From contig JAKOGI010000325.1 of NCBI GenBank assembly GCA_029747015.1, positions 186,001-250,000 on the forward strand: a DNA stretch of 64,000 nt. Reading direction: 5' to 3'. Numbering within the stretch: position 1 is the stretch's first letter; every line of letters begins with the position of its first letter. The notes below the pieces were generated by a model. That model was not told the origin of the DNA, made no database searches, and saw nothing but the letters and a program-made list of their open reading frames with translations. The stretch is from Carnegiea gigantea. Lineage: Eukaryota > Streptophyta > Magnoliopsida > Caryophyllales > Cactaceae. This document shows, in pieces, positions 23,814 to 34,463 of the stretch. Made by a program: the position numbers and the translations under genes.

Positions 23814-25106
23814 TGGGATTTGAGCTTTAATATTTATAACCCCAAGTGCAAGGTTTATCGTTGAATACTCAAGGTGTCATCCACTGGGAGTTAGGTTCTA
23901 TGTATCGGGATTAGCTCGAGTGTTTCAAGCTATGCTAAGTGACAAGGAAAGAAAGACAAACTAAATAAAGCTAACAAACATACGAAATGAGACTTAGAGT
24001 TGCGATTTAGCCGATTGACGAACCAAACAATTGGTGCAAGTCCTAACCTGCCAGACCTATACTAAAAACTAGAGATGGTAGGTTGCATCATTGAAGACCA
24101 CCTAAGCCCTCTCTCAAGAGTTATGAGCTAGCCTAATTAGTTTAACCACCTATTTTCATGGGGTTAGCCTAATTGGACTGCGAGATTAGCAACCCTCGAA
24201 CCTACCGAGGATCGAGACTATTTTCATGTCCCCAATCCCGACCATTCTCTCCCTCACACTAGCTAATTGACCTCACCTCTCAACATAGGTCAATCATCTA
24301 AAAATATGGATGAAAGCTCTCTCAAGCATTTCGCCAAACACTTGGCAGGCATGAGAGAAAATTCTAAGTTCAAGGCATAAATTAGTGTGGTTAGACCTAA
24401 TCCAAGATTAATTAGCCATTAAGAGGCTAATGACAATCCAAGCCAACAAAATCTTGCTACTAATCATCACAAGAAAGCTATGAAATCAAACCACAGCTAA
24501 ACTAGCAAACATGAAGTAGAGAGAAGAAATGATAAAAGTAAGCTAATATAACAAGCTAATCTAACATGAATTAACGATAAAAACTAAACATTTAAACTAA
24601 ACATAATCTAAGCCAACATGCTTAAATACAAGAAGCAGGAACACAATATAAAATAGAAAGAGCAAGAGAGAAGAGAAACTTAGGCTTGAGAATTGTTGAA
24701 TGAAGATCTACAAGCTTGAATCCCAATCTCCCAAAATACAATCTAATCTAGATGACCTAATTCGGGAGTTTTATTGACTAAACCTAACCTAAAATAGCAT
24801 AAAAGTCTCCAAAAGGACACCAAAAAAGTCATGAAGACATGCCTTAAATAGAGATTGAGGTAGACCCATGGCAGGTTAGTGGGGCAATGGCCAGCCATCG
24901 GTCAGTGATAGGCCGTCGCCACTCCTTGCCTTGCTGCAGGTTGTGGCATTGGTTCATGCTACCAGCCCTCAACACCCGTCATTGTGCTTGCTTTGCGAAT
25001 TTTCGTGCTTTTCTCATTAATCTTTGCTCCTTTTCACGGCACATTATTATACGAGGTAAAATTAGGCAAGAGAGGCATGTAAAATACGATAATTTAGTAT
25101 CGATCA
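23814..25106 (-). repeat. E3 LTR 1
   Basis: Starts tgggatttgagctttaat and ends ...cgatca just before aatacccccacacctatc. It aligns over its whole length with 27968-29349. Confidence 0.85.
24843..24853 (-). promoter_or_regulatory. Candidate TATA box in E3 LTR 1
   Basis: The minus strand reads CTATTTAAGGC about 255 bp inside the LTR. Matching sites in the other copies are altered (near 29025, 32570 and 35462). Confidence 0.3.
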
Positions 25107-25147
25107 AATACCCCCACACCTATCTTTTTCACCTCCTCGAGCAAAAC
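25107..25147 (-). promoter_or_regulatory. E3 unit 1 terminal polypurine tract with decayed hairpin
   Basis: Sense ATAGGTGTGGGGGTATT directly against the LTR is the best polypurine tract in the window. The hairpin side (TTTTGCTCGAGGAGGTGAAA) has lost part of its pairing. Confidence 0.7.
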
Positions 25148-26188
25148 AAAAGAAAAACTAACCTAGGAACCTAACTCACATTCGTAAAAATCACAGTTGC
25201 ATTAAGTGTATGCAACAAGCCCTTTAAACCCCTTGGTTTCCCCAAGTAGACGAGTGAAGTCTCGTAAGGGTTTGCAGAAGATATATACACAAAGTCTTTG
25301 AAATGTTTTTACATTTTCTCAAAAGCACAGCATATATACAAGGTAAGGGAGAAACTATATACACGTCTAGATCAATTTTATCGCCTTAATAACCTAGCTA
25401 TTAAGCCATATACAAGTAAAAAATACATTCAAGACACACATAGGTCATAAATGCATCCTAACACTCATTTTTCACCCCATACAACACAATGACACGATTT
25501 GAATAGCTTGATGCTCAAAAGTGTATTGACTCTTAATGCTAGGCGAAAACAGGGCAAAGGGTCATCTCCACTTGGCTTATGCCTCCCTTTATTTTTACTC
25601 CTTTTTTTCATTTCTTCTTTTTTTTCCACTTTTCTCCTTACGCTTCTTCGCCTAGGTGGGTAGTTCTTGGCTTATAAGGCCCTGAACTCTAGGAGGAATA
25701 ACTTAGCACATACATGGACTTCTTTCCTATATATGTGGATATTTAAAGCACTTATTCAAGCCCAAATAGAGATATTAGAGTTAACCTCACTTTTACACTT
25801 CTTGTTTTTGTCAATTTTTTATTCCTTTTCCCATAATAATGTCAAAACTAGAAGTCAATTTACCAAGTGGAATGTCCCAAACCCAAGTTTCAACAACTAA
25901 CACTAAAAGTCTATGGTTAATGTACAAGGTGGGTAACAAACACACATGTGAAATGGGGTTATTATGAGGAACCGAAGATCTCATTATAAACAAGTGTTAC
26001 ATCATGCATATTTGACCTATATACAAGCTAGCAACCAAGCTATCAAAAATCAAGAACTAATCATAAAGGCACAAAAGTCCGACAAATCTAAGAAGAAAAA
26101 CTACACAAAAATTGAAATATTTTGCAAAAAAATATGCACAAAAAGGTATATGACTTCAAAAATATATGCATAAAATGGTACACGATTT
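25148..26188 (-). other. E3 unit 1 3' noncoding block
   Basis: It aligns with 29391-30439 and 32935-33765, and less closely with the E1 and E2 blocks (AACAAGCCCTTTAAACCCCT). It has a T-rich tract at 25590-25635. No gene is seen; frames at 25667-25900 and 25964-26173 are not conserved. Confidence 0.6.
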
Positions 26189-26225
26189 CCCACCCCCACA
26201 CCTAAATCTCACAATGTTTGCATTG
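26189..26225 (-). promoter_or_regulatory. E3 unit 1 internal hairpin plus polypurine-like module
   Basis: Sense CAATG-CAAA-CATTG (26212-26225) and then GATTTAGGTGTGGGGGTGGG. The stem is kept and the loop has changed from the AGGA type. Confidence 0.55.
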
Positions 26226-26599
26226 GACGGTAAGGAGTCACAACAACCACAACAACCATAAAAACGAACAAAACACAAAACAAAACAAAGCGTACAAGAA
26301 GACCAAACCTACACACATATACACAAGCTAACATGCTCTCCCCAAAACACAATCTCACCCAATTAATAATAAGGCCATACATATATATACAAGACCTACA
26401 TCACCAAAAATGAATATAGACAAATCTAACAACACTACCATTAACAAAACACAACTATGAACAAAATGCAAACAGAGGTGATCATGACTATCAATCGACT
26501 CCACAACATCCCAAATTTCACCTCAAAATGATCACCGATAAAAACACAACCTAATATCCATAACTAAAAAGAAAAGAAAGAGAATAGAGAGAAGGGAGA

Positions 26600-27835
26600 A
26601 GAGTCATAATGATTATACCATGTCGGGTACTAAATGTACCCAAACTACGCCTCTCTCAGATGATGCTATGGAGGCCAGACCAGCATCAGCCACTTCTAGT
26701 CTCTCAAGATTCGAGTCTTCAACTCGGGTGTGGTCAAAGTTCGTAAGAGCTTATCATATGCCTTTGCACGGATCACAGAGAGATGTAAGTTAGTGAATAC
26801 GAATAAGAAAGACGCAAAGGTAGTTAATGTCCTCTTACACTTATCAAATGCCATGGAAAAATCAAAAGCACGGTCAAAAAAGGTACTCTAGATGAACTTC
26901 TTAGGCACATCCTCTATTTATACACAACAAGACTCAAAGGAGGAAGTATACCCCCTGATGCCGTCTAGGGACTCTTAAAATACATGCAAATGAGAGGGGG
27001 TGGTGGGAAGTAAGGGCGATGAAGTGGGGGCTAAGTCAAATAACTCCGTGCAAATGGGGTCATTATGCTTAATGTTAGGAGCGGCACTAACAATGTAATA
27101 TTGCTCGACTTATCAAGCGAATCATCCTCAACATAACTAGTGCCACCCCAAAGAGACTCCCCCATTTCTAACCCCATGCACTGAGCTAAAGTAAGGGAAG
27201 AAGAAAGGATGAAGCGACAAAGGGAGGGTTAATCACTTCCTCTAGGCCGCTTAAGGGTTTATCAACCATAAATTTAGGGTTTAGGGGAAGAGAAGACTTA
27301 TAATCATCATAAAACTAACCTGAAGTCTATGAGAAGATGGACTAGGGTTGGTCTCATACAATAGGCCATACTCCCTTATCTTACCAACAAAACACTCATG
27401 TTGCTAATTCATTGTTTCTATTACAGCATTAAGTTTCACATAGCATGCATCGAAAATTTCATAATGAGGACAAGAATTCACGTTATGTTCAAAAGGTTGA
27501 CAATAAGTGCACACAAGAGGAGAATAGGTGTGTAAATCATAGGAAATGGGGGAAAGGCACACAAAAGACTCACTAGCATTCTCGTGGTGCCATTGATACC
27601 AAGCTAAAGACTCAAACAAATCTCACATACCATCAACATCTAAAGAGCACATACTATCATGACCCATGGACTCAAGGGTGGCTTGGGACTCATGTATTAT
27701 CCCTTTAAGCACAATATTGCATATTTTCCATTTTTCATACGTGAAATGCACATGTTGAGCATGGTAATCATTCAATCTAGACAAGTATTGCCAAAAAGGT
27801 TCATGCTCAAATTAAGGTAAATGGAAAATAGCCAT
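26600..27835 (-). pseudogene. E3 unit 1 mini-gag with CCHC knuckle and unknown C-terminal region
   Basis: The start is the ATG at 27835 (MAIFHLP, stop, FEHEPFWQYLSRLND), the same start as in E2. YEKWKICNIVLKGI follows. At 27619-27404 lies WYQWHHENASESFVC and then CTYCQPFEHNVNSC, a CX2CX4HX4C zinc knuckle of retrotransposon gag, followed by ACYVKLNAVIETMN. Further on the frame is broken; the conserved C-terminal FGYI-stop-YPTWY lies at 26612-26645. The first part binds RNA and forms particles by family knowledge. The second part is unknown but shared with E2 and with unit 2. Multiple stops and shifts. Confidence 0.7.
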
Positions 27836-27936
27836 TTTATTTTTTTTCAAATTTTTTATTTTTTTAATTTTTTTTTTGGACTTTCTAAAGGTATAGCCTC
27901 GAATGCTTAAGTAAGCTTAGATATTGAAAAGCCAAC

Positions 27937-27954
27937 TCCCCGGTGATGGCACTA
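27937..27954 (-). other. E3 unit 1 primer-binding site, tRNA-Asp type, degraded
   Basis: The plus strand reads tccccggtgatggcacta, clearly related to tccccggcaacggcgcca. It lies 13 bp from the LTR start at 27968. Confidence 0.7.
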
Positions 27955-27967
27955 GAAACAAGATCGG

Positions 27968-29349
27968 TGGGATTTAAGCTTTAATGTTTACAACCCCAAG
28001 TGCAAGGTCCTTCGTCGAGTACTTGGGGTGTCATCCATTACGTATTGGGTTTCAGGTACTGGGATTAGCTTGAGTGTTTCAAGGTAGGCTAAATGAAAAG
28101 GAAAGAAAGACAAACTAAACTAAGCTAATAAAAATCTTGAAAGAGACTTCAAGTTGCGATTTGGCAATTTGACGAACCAAGCAATCGAGGCAAGTCCTAA
28201 CCTAACAGACCTATACTAAGAGTTAGATATGGTCGGTCGCACCATTGAAGACCACCAAACCCTCTCTGAATGGTCATGAGCTAGTGTGATTAGTCTAACC
28301 ACCTATTTTCATTGGGTTAGACTAATTGGACCGCAAGATTAGCAACCCTTTGTCTTAGCTAGGATAGGGACTATTTTCATGTCCCAAATCCCGACCATTC
28401 CCTCTCCCACACTAGCTAATTGAATTCTCACCTCTCGGCATAATTCAAATCGCCCAAAAATATGGATGAAAGCTCTATCAAGCATTCATATCAAACAGTG
28501 CATGAGAGAAAATGCTAAGTTCAAGGCATAAATTGATGTGGTTAGGCCTAATCCAAGGATAATTAGCCACTAAGAGGCTAATCACAATCCAAGCAACAAA
28601 ATCTAGATGCTAATCATTACTAGAAAGCCATGAAATCAAACCAAAGCTATACCAGCAAACATGAACTAGAGAGAAGAAAGGATAGAATTAATCTAATCTA
28701 ATAAGCTATTCTGACAAGCTAATCTAGCATGAATTAACAATAAAAAAAACTAAACATTTAAACTAAACATAGCTAAACTAACATGCTTACATACAAGAAG
28801 CAAGAACACAGTATGTAATAAAAAGAGAAAGAGGGAATGGAAAACTTAGGCTTGAGAATTGTTGAATGAAGATCCAAAATCCACAAGCTTGAATCCTAAT
28901 TTCCCAAAACACAGTCTAATCTAGATAGCCTAACTCCCCCTATTAGGAGTTTCATTGGCTACATCTAACCTAAAATAGCCTAAAAGTCTCCAAAATGACC
29001 CCCAAAAATGTCTTGAAGATAAGCCTGAAATAGGAATCGAGGCGAGCTGAGAAGCGGGCGTGGCAGGCAGTAGAGCGACAGCCGGTTATCCTGCCGTCGC
29101 CACTCCCTACCTTGCTATAGGTTGTGGTGACGGTTGGTGCTATCACCCCTTGACATCCATCATTCTTCTTGCCTTGTGAATTTCTATGCTTTTCTCGTCC
29201 ATCTTTGCTCGTTTTCACGGCATTTGCTCTATTGATCTTATTACCTACAAAAGTAAACAAAACACTTGAAGATCCTAAAGATTGTGTTATTATACGAGTT
29301 AAAATTAGGCAAGAGAGGCATGCAAAATACTATAATTTAGCACCGAACA
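27968..29349 (-). repeat. E3 LTR 2
   Basis: Starts tgggatttaagctttaatg and ends ...caccgaaca before aatacctccacacc. It is both the 5' LTR of unit 1 and the 3' LTR of unit 2. Confidence 0.85.
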
Positions 29350-29390
29350 AATACCTCCACACCTATCTTTTACTAGTCCTCAAGCAAAAC
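29350..29390 (-). promoter_or_regulatory. E3 unit 2 terminal hairpin and polypurine tract
   Basis: Sense TTTGCTTG-AGGA-CTAGTAAA with imperfect pairing, then GATAGGTGTGGAGGTATT against the LTR. Confidence 0.6.
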
Positions 29391-30439
29391 AAAGAAAAAA
29401 CTAACCTAGGAACCTAACTTACTTTTATAGGAATCACGGTTGCATGTAGCATATGCAACAAGCCCTTTAAACCCCTTGGTTCCCCTACATGGATGAGTGA
29501 CGTCTCGTGACAGTTTGCAGAAGATATACCCCCTAAAATGTTTGAAATATTTTTGGATTTTTTTTCAAAAGCAAAGCACATGTACAAGGCAAAGGAGAAA
29601 ATATGTGCCCATCTACATTGATTTTATTACCCTAATAACCTAGCTACTAAGCCATATGCAAGTAAAACATACATTCAAAATGCACATAGGCTACAAAATG
29701 CATCCCGACTCTCATTTTTCATGCCACACAACACAATGGCATGATTTGGACTGCTTTGTTCGAAGTGTATTGACTCTAAATGCTAGTGTAAAACCCTGTA
29801 AAAGGTCATCTCCACTTGGTATATGACTGGCTTTATTTTCACTGTTTCTTTTTCTTTTTCCTTTTTGACTCTTCTCCATATGCTGCTTCGCCAGGGTCGA
29901 TAGTTCTTGGCTTATTAGGTCTTGAACTCTTGGAGGAACAACTTAGCATACACCTAGACTTCTTCCCTACTTAGCGGTTTCATTTGTTTGTCTAAAGCAC
30001 TTATTCAAGCCCAAATAGAGGTACCGGAGTTAAGCTCACTTTTACACTTCTTGTTTTTGTCCTTTTTTCTTCCTTTTCTCATAATAATGACAAAACTAGA
30101 AGTTAGTTTACCGAGCAGAATGTCCCCAAACCCAAATTTTAAAAATTAACACTAAAAGTCAATGGTTAATGCACAAGGTGGGCAACAAACGCAAATGTGA
30201 AATGGGGTTATTATAAGGGGTTGGAGATCATATTGTACAAAAGTGTTCCATCATATATATTTAACTTATATACAAGCTAGCAATTAGGCTATCAAAGATC
30301 AAAAACCAATCACAAAGGCACAACAGTTCCCCGAAATTCAAAAAGAAAAACTGTACAAATATTGAAAATTTTCAAAAAAATATGGACAAAAGGGTATATG
30401 ACTTAACAAAAATTATGTACAAAAGGGTATATGACTTCC
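29391..30439 (-). other. E3 unit 2 3' noncoding block
   Basis: Noncoding; collinear with 25148-26188, including the CTTTTTCTTTTTCCTTTTTG-like tract near 29845. Nothing else recognised. Confidence 0.6.
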
Positions 30440-30475
30440 GACCCTCACACCTAAATCTCACAATGTCCTTATAGG
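30440..30475 (-). promoter_or_regulatory. E3 unit 2 internal hairpin plus polypurine-like module
   Basis: Sense CTATA-AGGA-CATTG, a decayed stem with the AGGA loop kept, then GATTTAGGTGTGAGGGTCG. Confidence 0.45.
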
Positions 30476-30829
30476 AAGCCAGCGAGTCATAACAACCGCA
30501 AAAACGCACAAAATGCAAAACAAAACAAAACACACAAGAGCACTAAAGCTACACACATACACACAGGCTAACAGGCTCCGCTAAAAACACAATCTCACCC
30601 ATTCAACAACAAGACCAGAGATATATACAAGACCATCACCACCAAAAATGAATGTAGATAAATCCAATAACACCACCAATAACAAAACACAACTATGTGA
30701 ACAAAAGGCAAACAGAGGTGATCATAGCCATCATTCGGCTCCATAACATCCCAAATTTCACCTGCAAAATTATCACCAATAAAAACAAAACCTAATATCC
30801 ACAACTAAAAAGCAGAAGGGAGAGCAGTA

Positions 30830-31729
30830 AGAATGATTATACCAGGTCGGGTACTCATTGTACCCAAACTACGTCTCTCTAAGATGATGCTATGAAGGCT
30901 CGAGGGGCATCAACCATTGCTCCTCGTCTCTCAACATTCGACTCTTTAACTCAGATGCAGCCAAAGCTCGTAACAGCTTATCATGTGCCTTTGCATTCAC
31001 CTAAAAGAGATGTAAGTAAGAGAATACTAATAAGAACAAAGCAAAGGCAGTTAGTGTCCTCTTACACTTATCAAATGCCACGGAAAAATCAAAAGCATCA
31101 TCAAAGAAAGTACTCCATATGATCTTCCTAGGCACGTGTTCTAGGTATGCACAACAAGGGTCAAAGGAGGCAGTATACACTCTAATGTCACCTAGGGAGT
31201 CTTGAAATGCATGCAAATGAGAAGGATGGTAGGAAGTAAGGGGGATGAAGTGGGGCCTAAGTTAAGTAACTCGGTGAAAATGAGGTCAATATGCTCAATA
31301 CTGGGAGGGGCACCAACCCTCACGTCATCACTATATAACTCCTCAAAAGAGGGCTTTAATAATGTAATATCTCTCAACCAGTCAAGTAAATCATCCTTAA
31401 CATAGCTAGCATCACTCCTAGGGGACTCATCCATCTCTAACCCCGTGTACTGAGCTAAGAGAAGGGGAGAAGAAAGTAAGTTCAAGACACCCTTAGTAGT
31501 GTCTCTAGGCGGGCTAGGCAAGGACGGAGTGGCAAAGGAAGCATTAACCACTTCTTCTAGGCTAGTCAAGGGTCTATCAACCATAACATTAGGCTCTAGG
31601 GGAAGAGACGACGCATAATTATCATAGAGACTAACTCAAGTTTAGGACAGGATGGGCTAGGATCGGTTTCATGTAATCGGCAACACTCCCTCATCTTATG
31701 AACAAAACACTCATGCGTATTATTCATTG
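30830..31729 (-). pseudogene. E3 unit 2 gag-linked region of unknown function, N-terminus deleted
   Basis: The longest open part is 31584-31192 (130 codons): MVDRPLTSLEEVVNASFATP, then SPLLLAQYTGLEMDESPRSD, DDLLDWLRDITLLKPSFEEL and IEHIDLIFTELLNLGPTSSP. The last stretch resembles the ELIDLISDEFALNLAP segment of E2. It is followed in another frame by VPRKIIWSTFFDDAFDFSVA (31001-31216) and the C-terminal FGYNEYPTWYNHS (about 30836-30870). The protein looks soluble and acidic, with no signal peptide. I recognise no catalytic motif. The mini-gag and knuckle are gone because the unit is fused to LTR 3 at about 31729. Confidence 0.6.
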
Positions 31730-32894
31730 TCGAGGCAAGTCCTAACCTACCAATGGATAAACCAAGCAATCGGGGCAAGTCCTAACCTACCAGACCTATA
31801 CTAAAAGCTAGAGATAGTGGGTTGCACCATTGAAGACCACCCACGCCCTCACTCAAGGGTCATGAGGTAGCCTAATTAGTCTTACCACCCATTTTCATCA
31901 GGTTAGCCTATCTAGAATGCGAGATTAGGAACCTTCAGATCTAGCTAGCGAGACTACTTTCATGTCCAAAATACCGGCCATTCTCTTGGCCACACTAGCT
32001 AATTGACCTCACCTCTCGGCATATGTCAATCACCCAAAAATATGGATCAAAGCCCTCTCAAGCATTTCATCGAACACTTGGCAGGCATGAGAGAAAACAC
32101 TTGGCCCAATCCAAGACTAATTAGCCATTCAAAAGCTAATCATAATCTAAGCTAACAAAATCTAGCTACTAATCATCACTAGAAAGCCATAAAATCAAAC
32201 CATAACTAAACTCGCAAACATGAACTAGGGAGAAGAAAGGATAAAACTAATCTAATCTAACAAGCTAATCTAGCATGAATTAAAAATAAAAACTACACTT
32301 AAACGAAACATAATCTAAACTAACATGCTCAAATGCAAGAAGCAAGACACCGTACAAAGTAGAAAGTGAAAAAGAGAAGAGAAAACTTAGGCTTGAGAAT
32401 TATTGGATGAAGATCAAAAATCCACAAGCTTGAATCCGAATCTCCTAAAATACAATCTAATCTAGATTACCTAATTCCCCTTTATTGGGATTTTTATTAG
32501 CTAAACCTAACCTAGAACTTGTTTAAAAGTCTCCAAAAGGAACCCCAAAAAATTCATGAAGACAAGCCTTAATTTAGAATCGAGGCGGGCTGAGAAGCAG
32601 GCGTGGCAGACTAGGCTGGCGATGACGGGCCATCCCAACTATCGCCACTCCCTGCCTTGCTGCAGGTTGTGGTGACGGTCGGTGCTGTCGGCCCCCAATA
32701 CTCGACGTTCTTCTTGCCTTGTAGATTTTCACGCTTTTCTTGTCCATCTTTGCTCCTTTTCGTGGTATTTGCTTGATTGATCTTGTTACCCACAAAAGTA
32801 AACAAAACAAGTAAAAATCCTAATGATTACATTATTATAAGAGCTAAAATTAGGTAAGAGAGGCATGTAAAATATGATATTTTAGTAGCGAACA
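31730..32894 (-). repeat. E3 LTR 3, start deleted
   Basis: It begins inside the LTR (match to about 28190) and ends ...agcgaaca at 32894. The first ~220 bp, the PBS and the gag start are missing. A small duplication of gaggcaagtcctaacctacc / ggggcaagtcctaacctacc sits at the junction (about 31733-31793). Confidence 0.75.
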
Positions 32895-32934
32895 AATACG
32901 CTCACACCTATCTTTTGCTTGTCCTCGAACAAAA
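32895..32934 (-). promoter_or_regulatory. E3 unit 3 terminal hairpin and polypurine tract
   Basis: Sense TTTTGTTCG-AGGA-CAAGCAAAA (32913-32934) with one C-A mismatch and one U-G pair, then GATAGGTGTGAGCGTATT against the LTR. Confidence 0.6.
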
Positions 32935-33765
32935 CAAAAGAAAAACTAACCTAGAAGCCTAAATCACTTTTGTCGGAATCACAATTGCATTTACCACATG
33001 CGACAAGTCCTTTATACCCCTTGGTTCTCCCAAGTGGACGAGTAAGCTCTCGTGAGAGTTTGCACAAGATACACCTACAAAATCTTTGAAATATTTTTAG
33101 ATTTTTTCAAAATCAAAGCATATATGCAAGGCAAAAGAGAAAATATGTACACATCTAAATCGATTTTATTGCCCTAATAACCTAGCTATTGAGCTATATA
33201 CAAGTAAAACATACATTCAAGACACACATACGCTGTAAATGCATCCAACTCTCATTTTTCACCCCATGCAACATAATGATAGGATTTCGACACCTTTGTG
33301 CTCCACGCAAAGTGTATTGACTCATAATGCTAGGCTAAAATCGGGCAACAGGTCATGTCCACTTGGCTTATAACTCCCTTTGTTTTTGCACTTTTTTTCC
33401 TTTTCTTCTTTTTGTTCCACTTTTCTCCTTATGGTCCATCACCTGAGTGGGTAGTTCTTAGCTTATTAGGCCTTGAACTCCCAGAAGAACAACTTTCACG
33501 TACTTGGATGTCATCCCTATTTAGGGGTTTTGTTTGGATGTGTAAAGCACCTAATCAAACCCAAATAGAGGTACCAGAGTTAAGCTTACTTTTACACTTC
33601 TTGTTTTTCTCTTTTTCTTTTCTCATAATAACGACAAAACTGGAAGTTAATTTACCAAGTGGAATGTTGCCAAACTGAAATTTCAACAACTAACACTAAA
33701 AGTCAATGGTTAAGTGTACAAGGCGGACACAAAATGCACATGTGAAATGACGTTATTATGAGAGA
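32935..33765 (-). other. E3 unit 3 3' noncoding block, truncated
   Basis: Collinear with units 1 and 2 up to about 33765 (gttattatgaga), where the internal module and the ORF end are deleted. The open frame at 33355-33678 (plus, 107 codons) lies in T-rich DNA and is not conserved in the other units. Confidence 0.55.
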
Positions 33766-34339
33766 CCGGTCAAGGGTGTATCAACCATAAAATTAGCCTC
33801 TAGCGGAAGAGAAGACTTGTAATTGTCATAGAGACTAACTCAAGTCTAGGAGAAGATGGACTAGGGTTGGTCTCATACAACAGGTAACACTCCCTCATCT
33901 TACCAACAAAAACACTCATATCTATTATTCATTGTCTCTATTACGGCATCAAGTTTCACATAGCATGCATTGAAAATATCATGATGGGCATAAGAATTCA
34001 CATCATGTTGAAGATTGACAATAAGAGCACCCAACAGGAGAATAAGCGTGTAAATCATAGGAAATGGGGGAAGGGTACACAAAAGATTTACTATCATTAA
34101 TACCAACTAAACGACTCAAGCAAATCCCACATGCCATCAAGATCTAAAGACCACATACCACCATGACATGTAGACTCAAGGGTGGCTCGAGTCTTATGTG
34201 TCATCCCTTCAAGCGCAATAATGCATATTTTCCATTTTTCATACGTTAAATGCACATACTTAGCACGTTAATCTTTCAATCTAGGCAAGTATTCCCAAAA
34301 AGGTTCATGCTCAAATTGAGGAAAACAAAAAATGACCAT
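33766..34339 (-). pseudogene. E3 unit 3 mini-gag, C-terminus deleted
   Basis: The ATG at 34339 gives MVIFCFPQFEHEPFWEYLPR and then LTYEKWKICIIALEG and MWDLLESFSWY, the same start and spacing as unit 1 and E2. The knuckle region survives only as QHDVNSYAHHDIFNACYVKL (33900-34106), with Cys residues lost. The remainder is deleted at about 33766. Confidence 0.65.
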
Positions 34340-34442
34340 TTTGTTTTTTTCTCCCAACTTTTTGATTTTTTTATTTTTTTGGGGATTTTCCAAAGGCCTA
34401 ACCTCCAATGCTAAAGTAAACCCGATATTGAAAAGCGCCAAC

Positions 34443-34460
34443 TCCCCGGCAATAGTGCCA
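34443..34460 (-). other. E3 unit 3 primer-binding site, tRNA-Asp type
   Basis: The plus strand reads tccccggcaatagtgcca, close to the tRNA-Asp 3' end. The LTR behind it has lost its first ~45 bp (no tgggatttaagc). Confidence 0.8.
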
Positions 34461-34463
34461 AAG

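Noticed and set aside
24887..25174. 95-codon plus-strand frame in E3 LTR 1, with a cognate at 29169-29417
   Set aside because: Both lie in the same part of the LTR, read antisense to the element, and are broken or absent in LTRs 3 and 4.
31192..31584. A host gene of 130 codons
   Set aside because: It lies between an LTR and a polypurine tract and is homologous to the E2 region at 18989-19231, so it belongs to the E3 retrotransposon.
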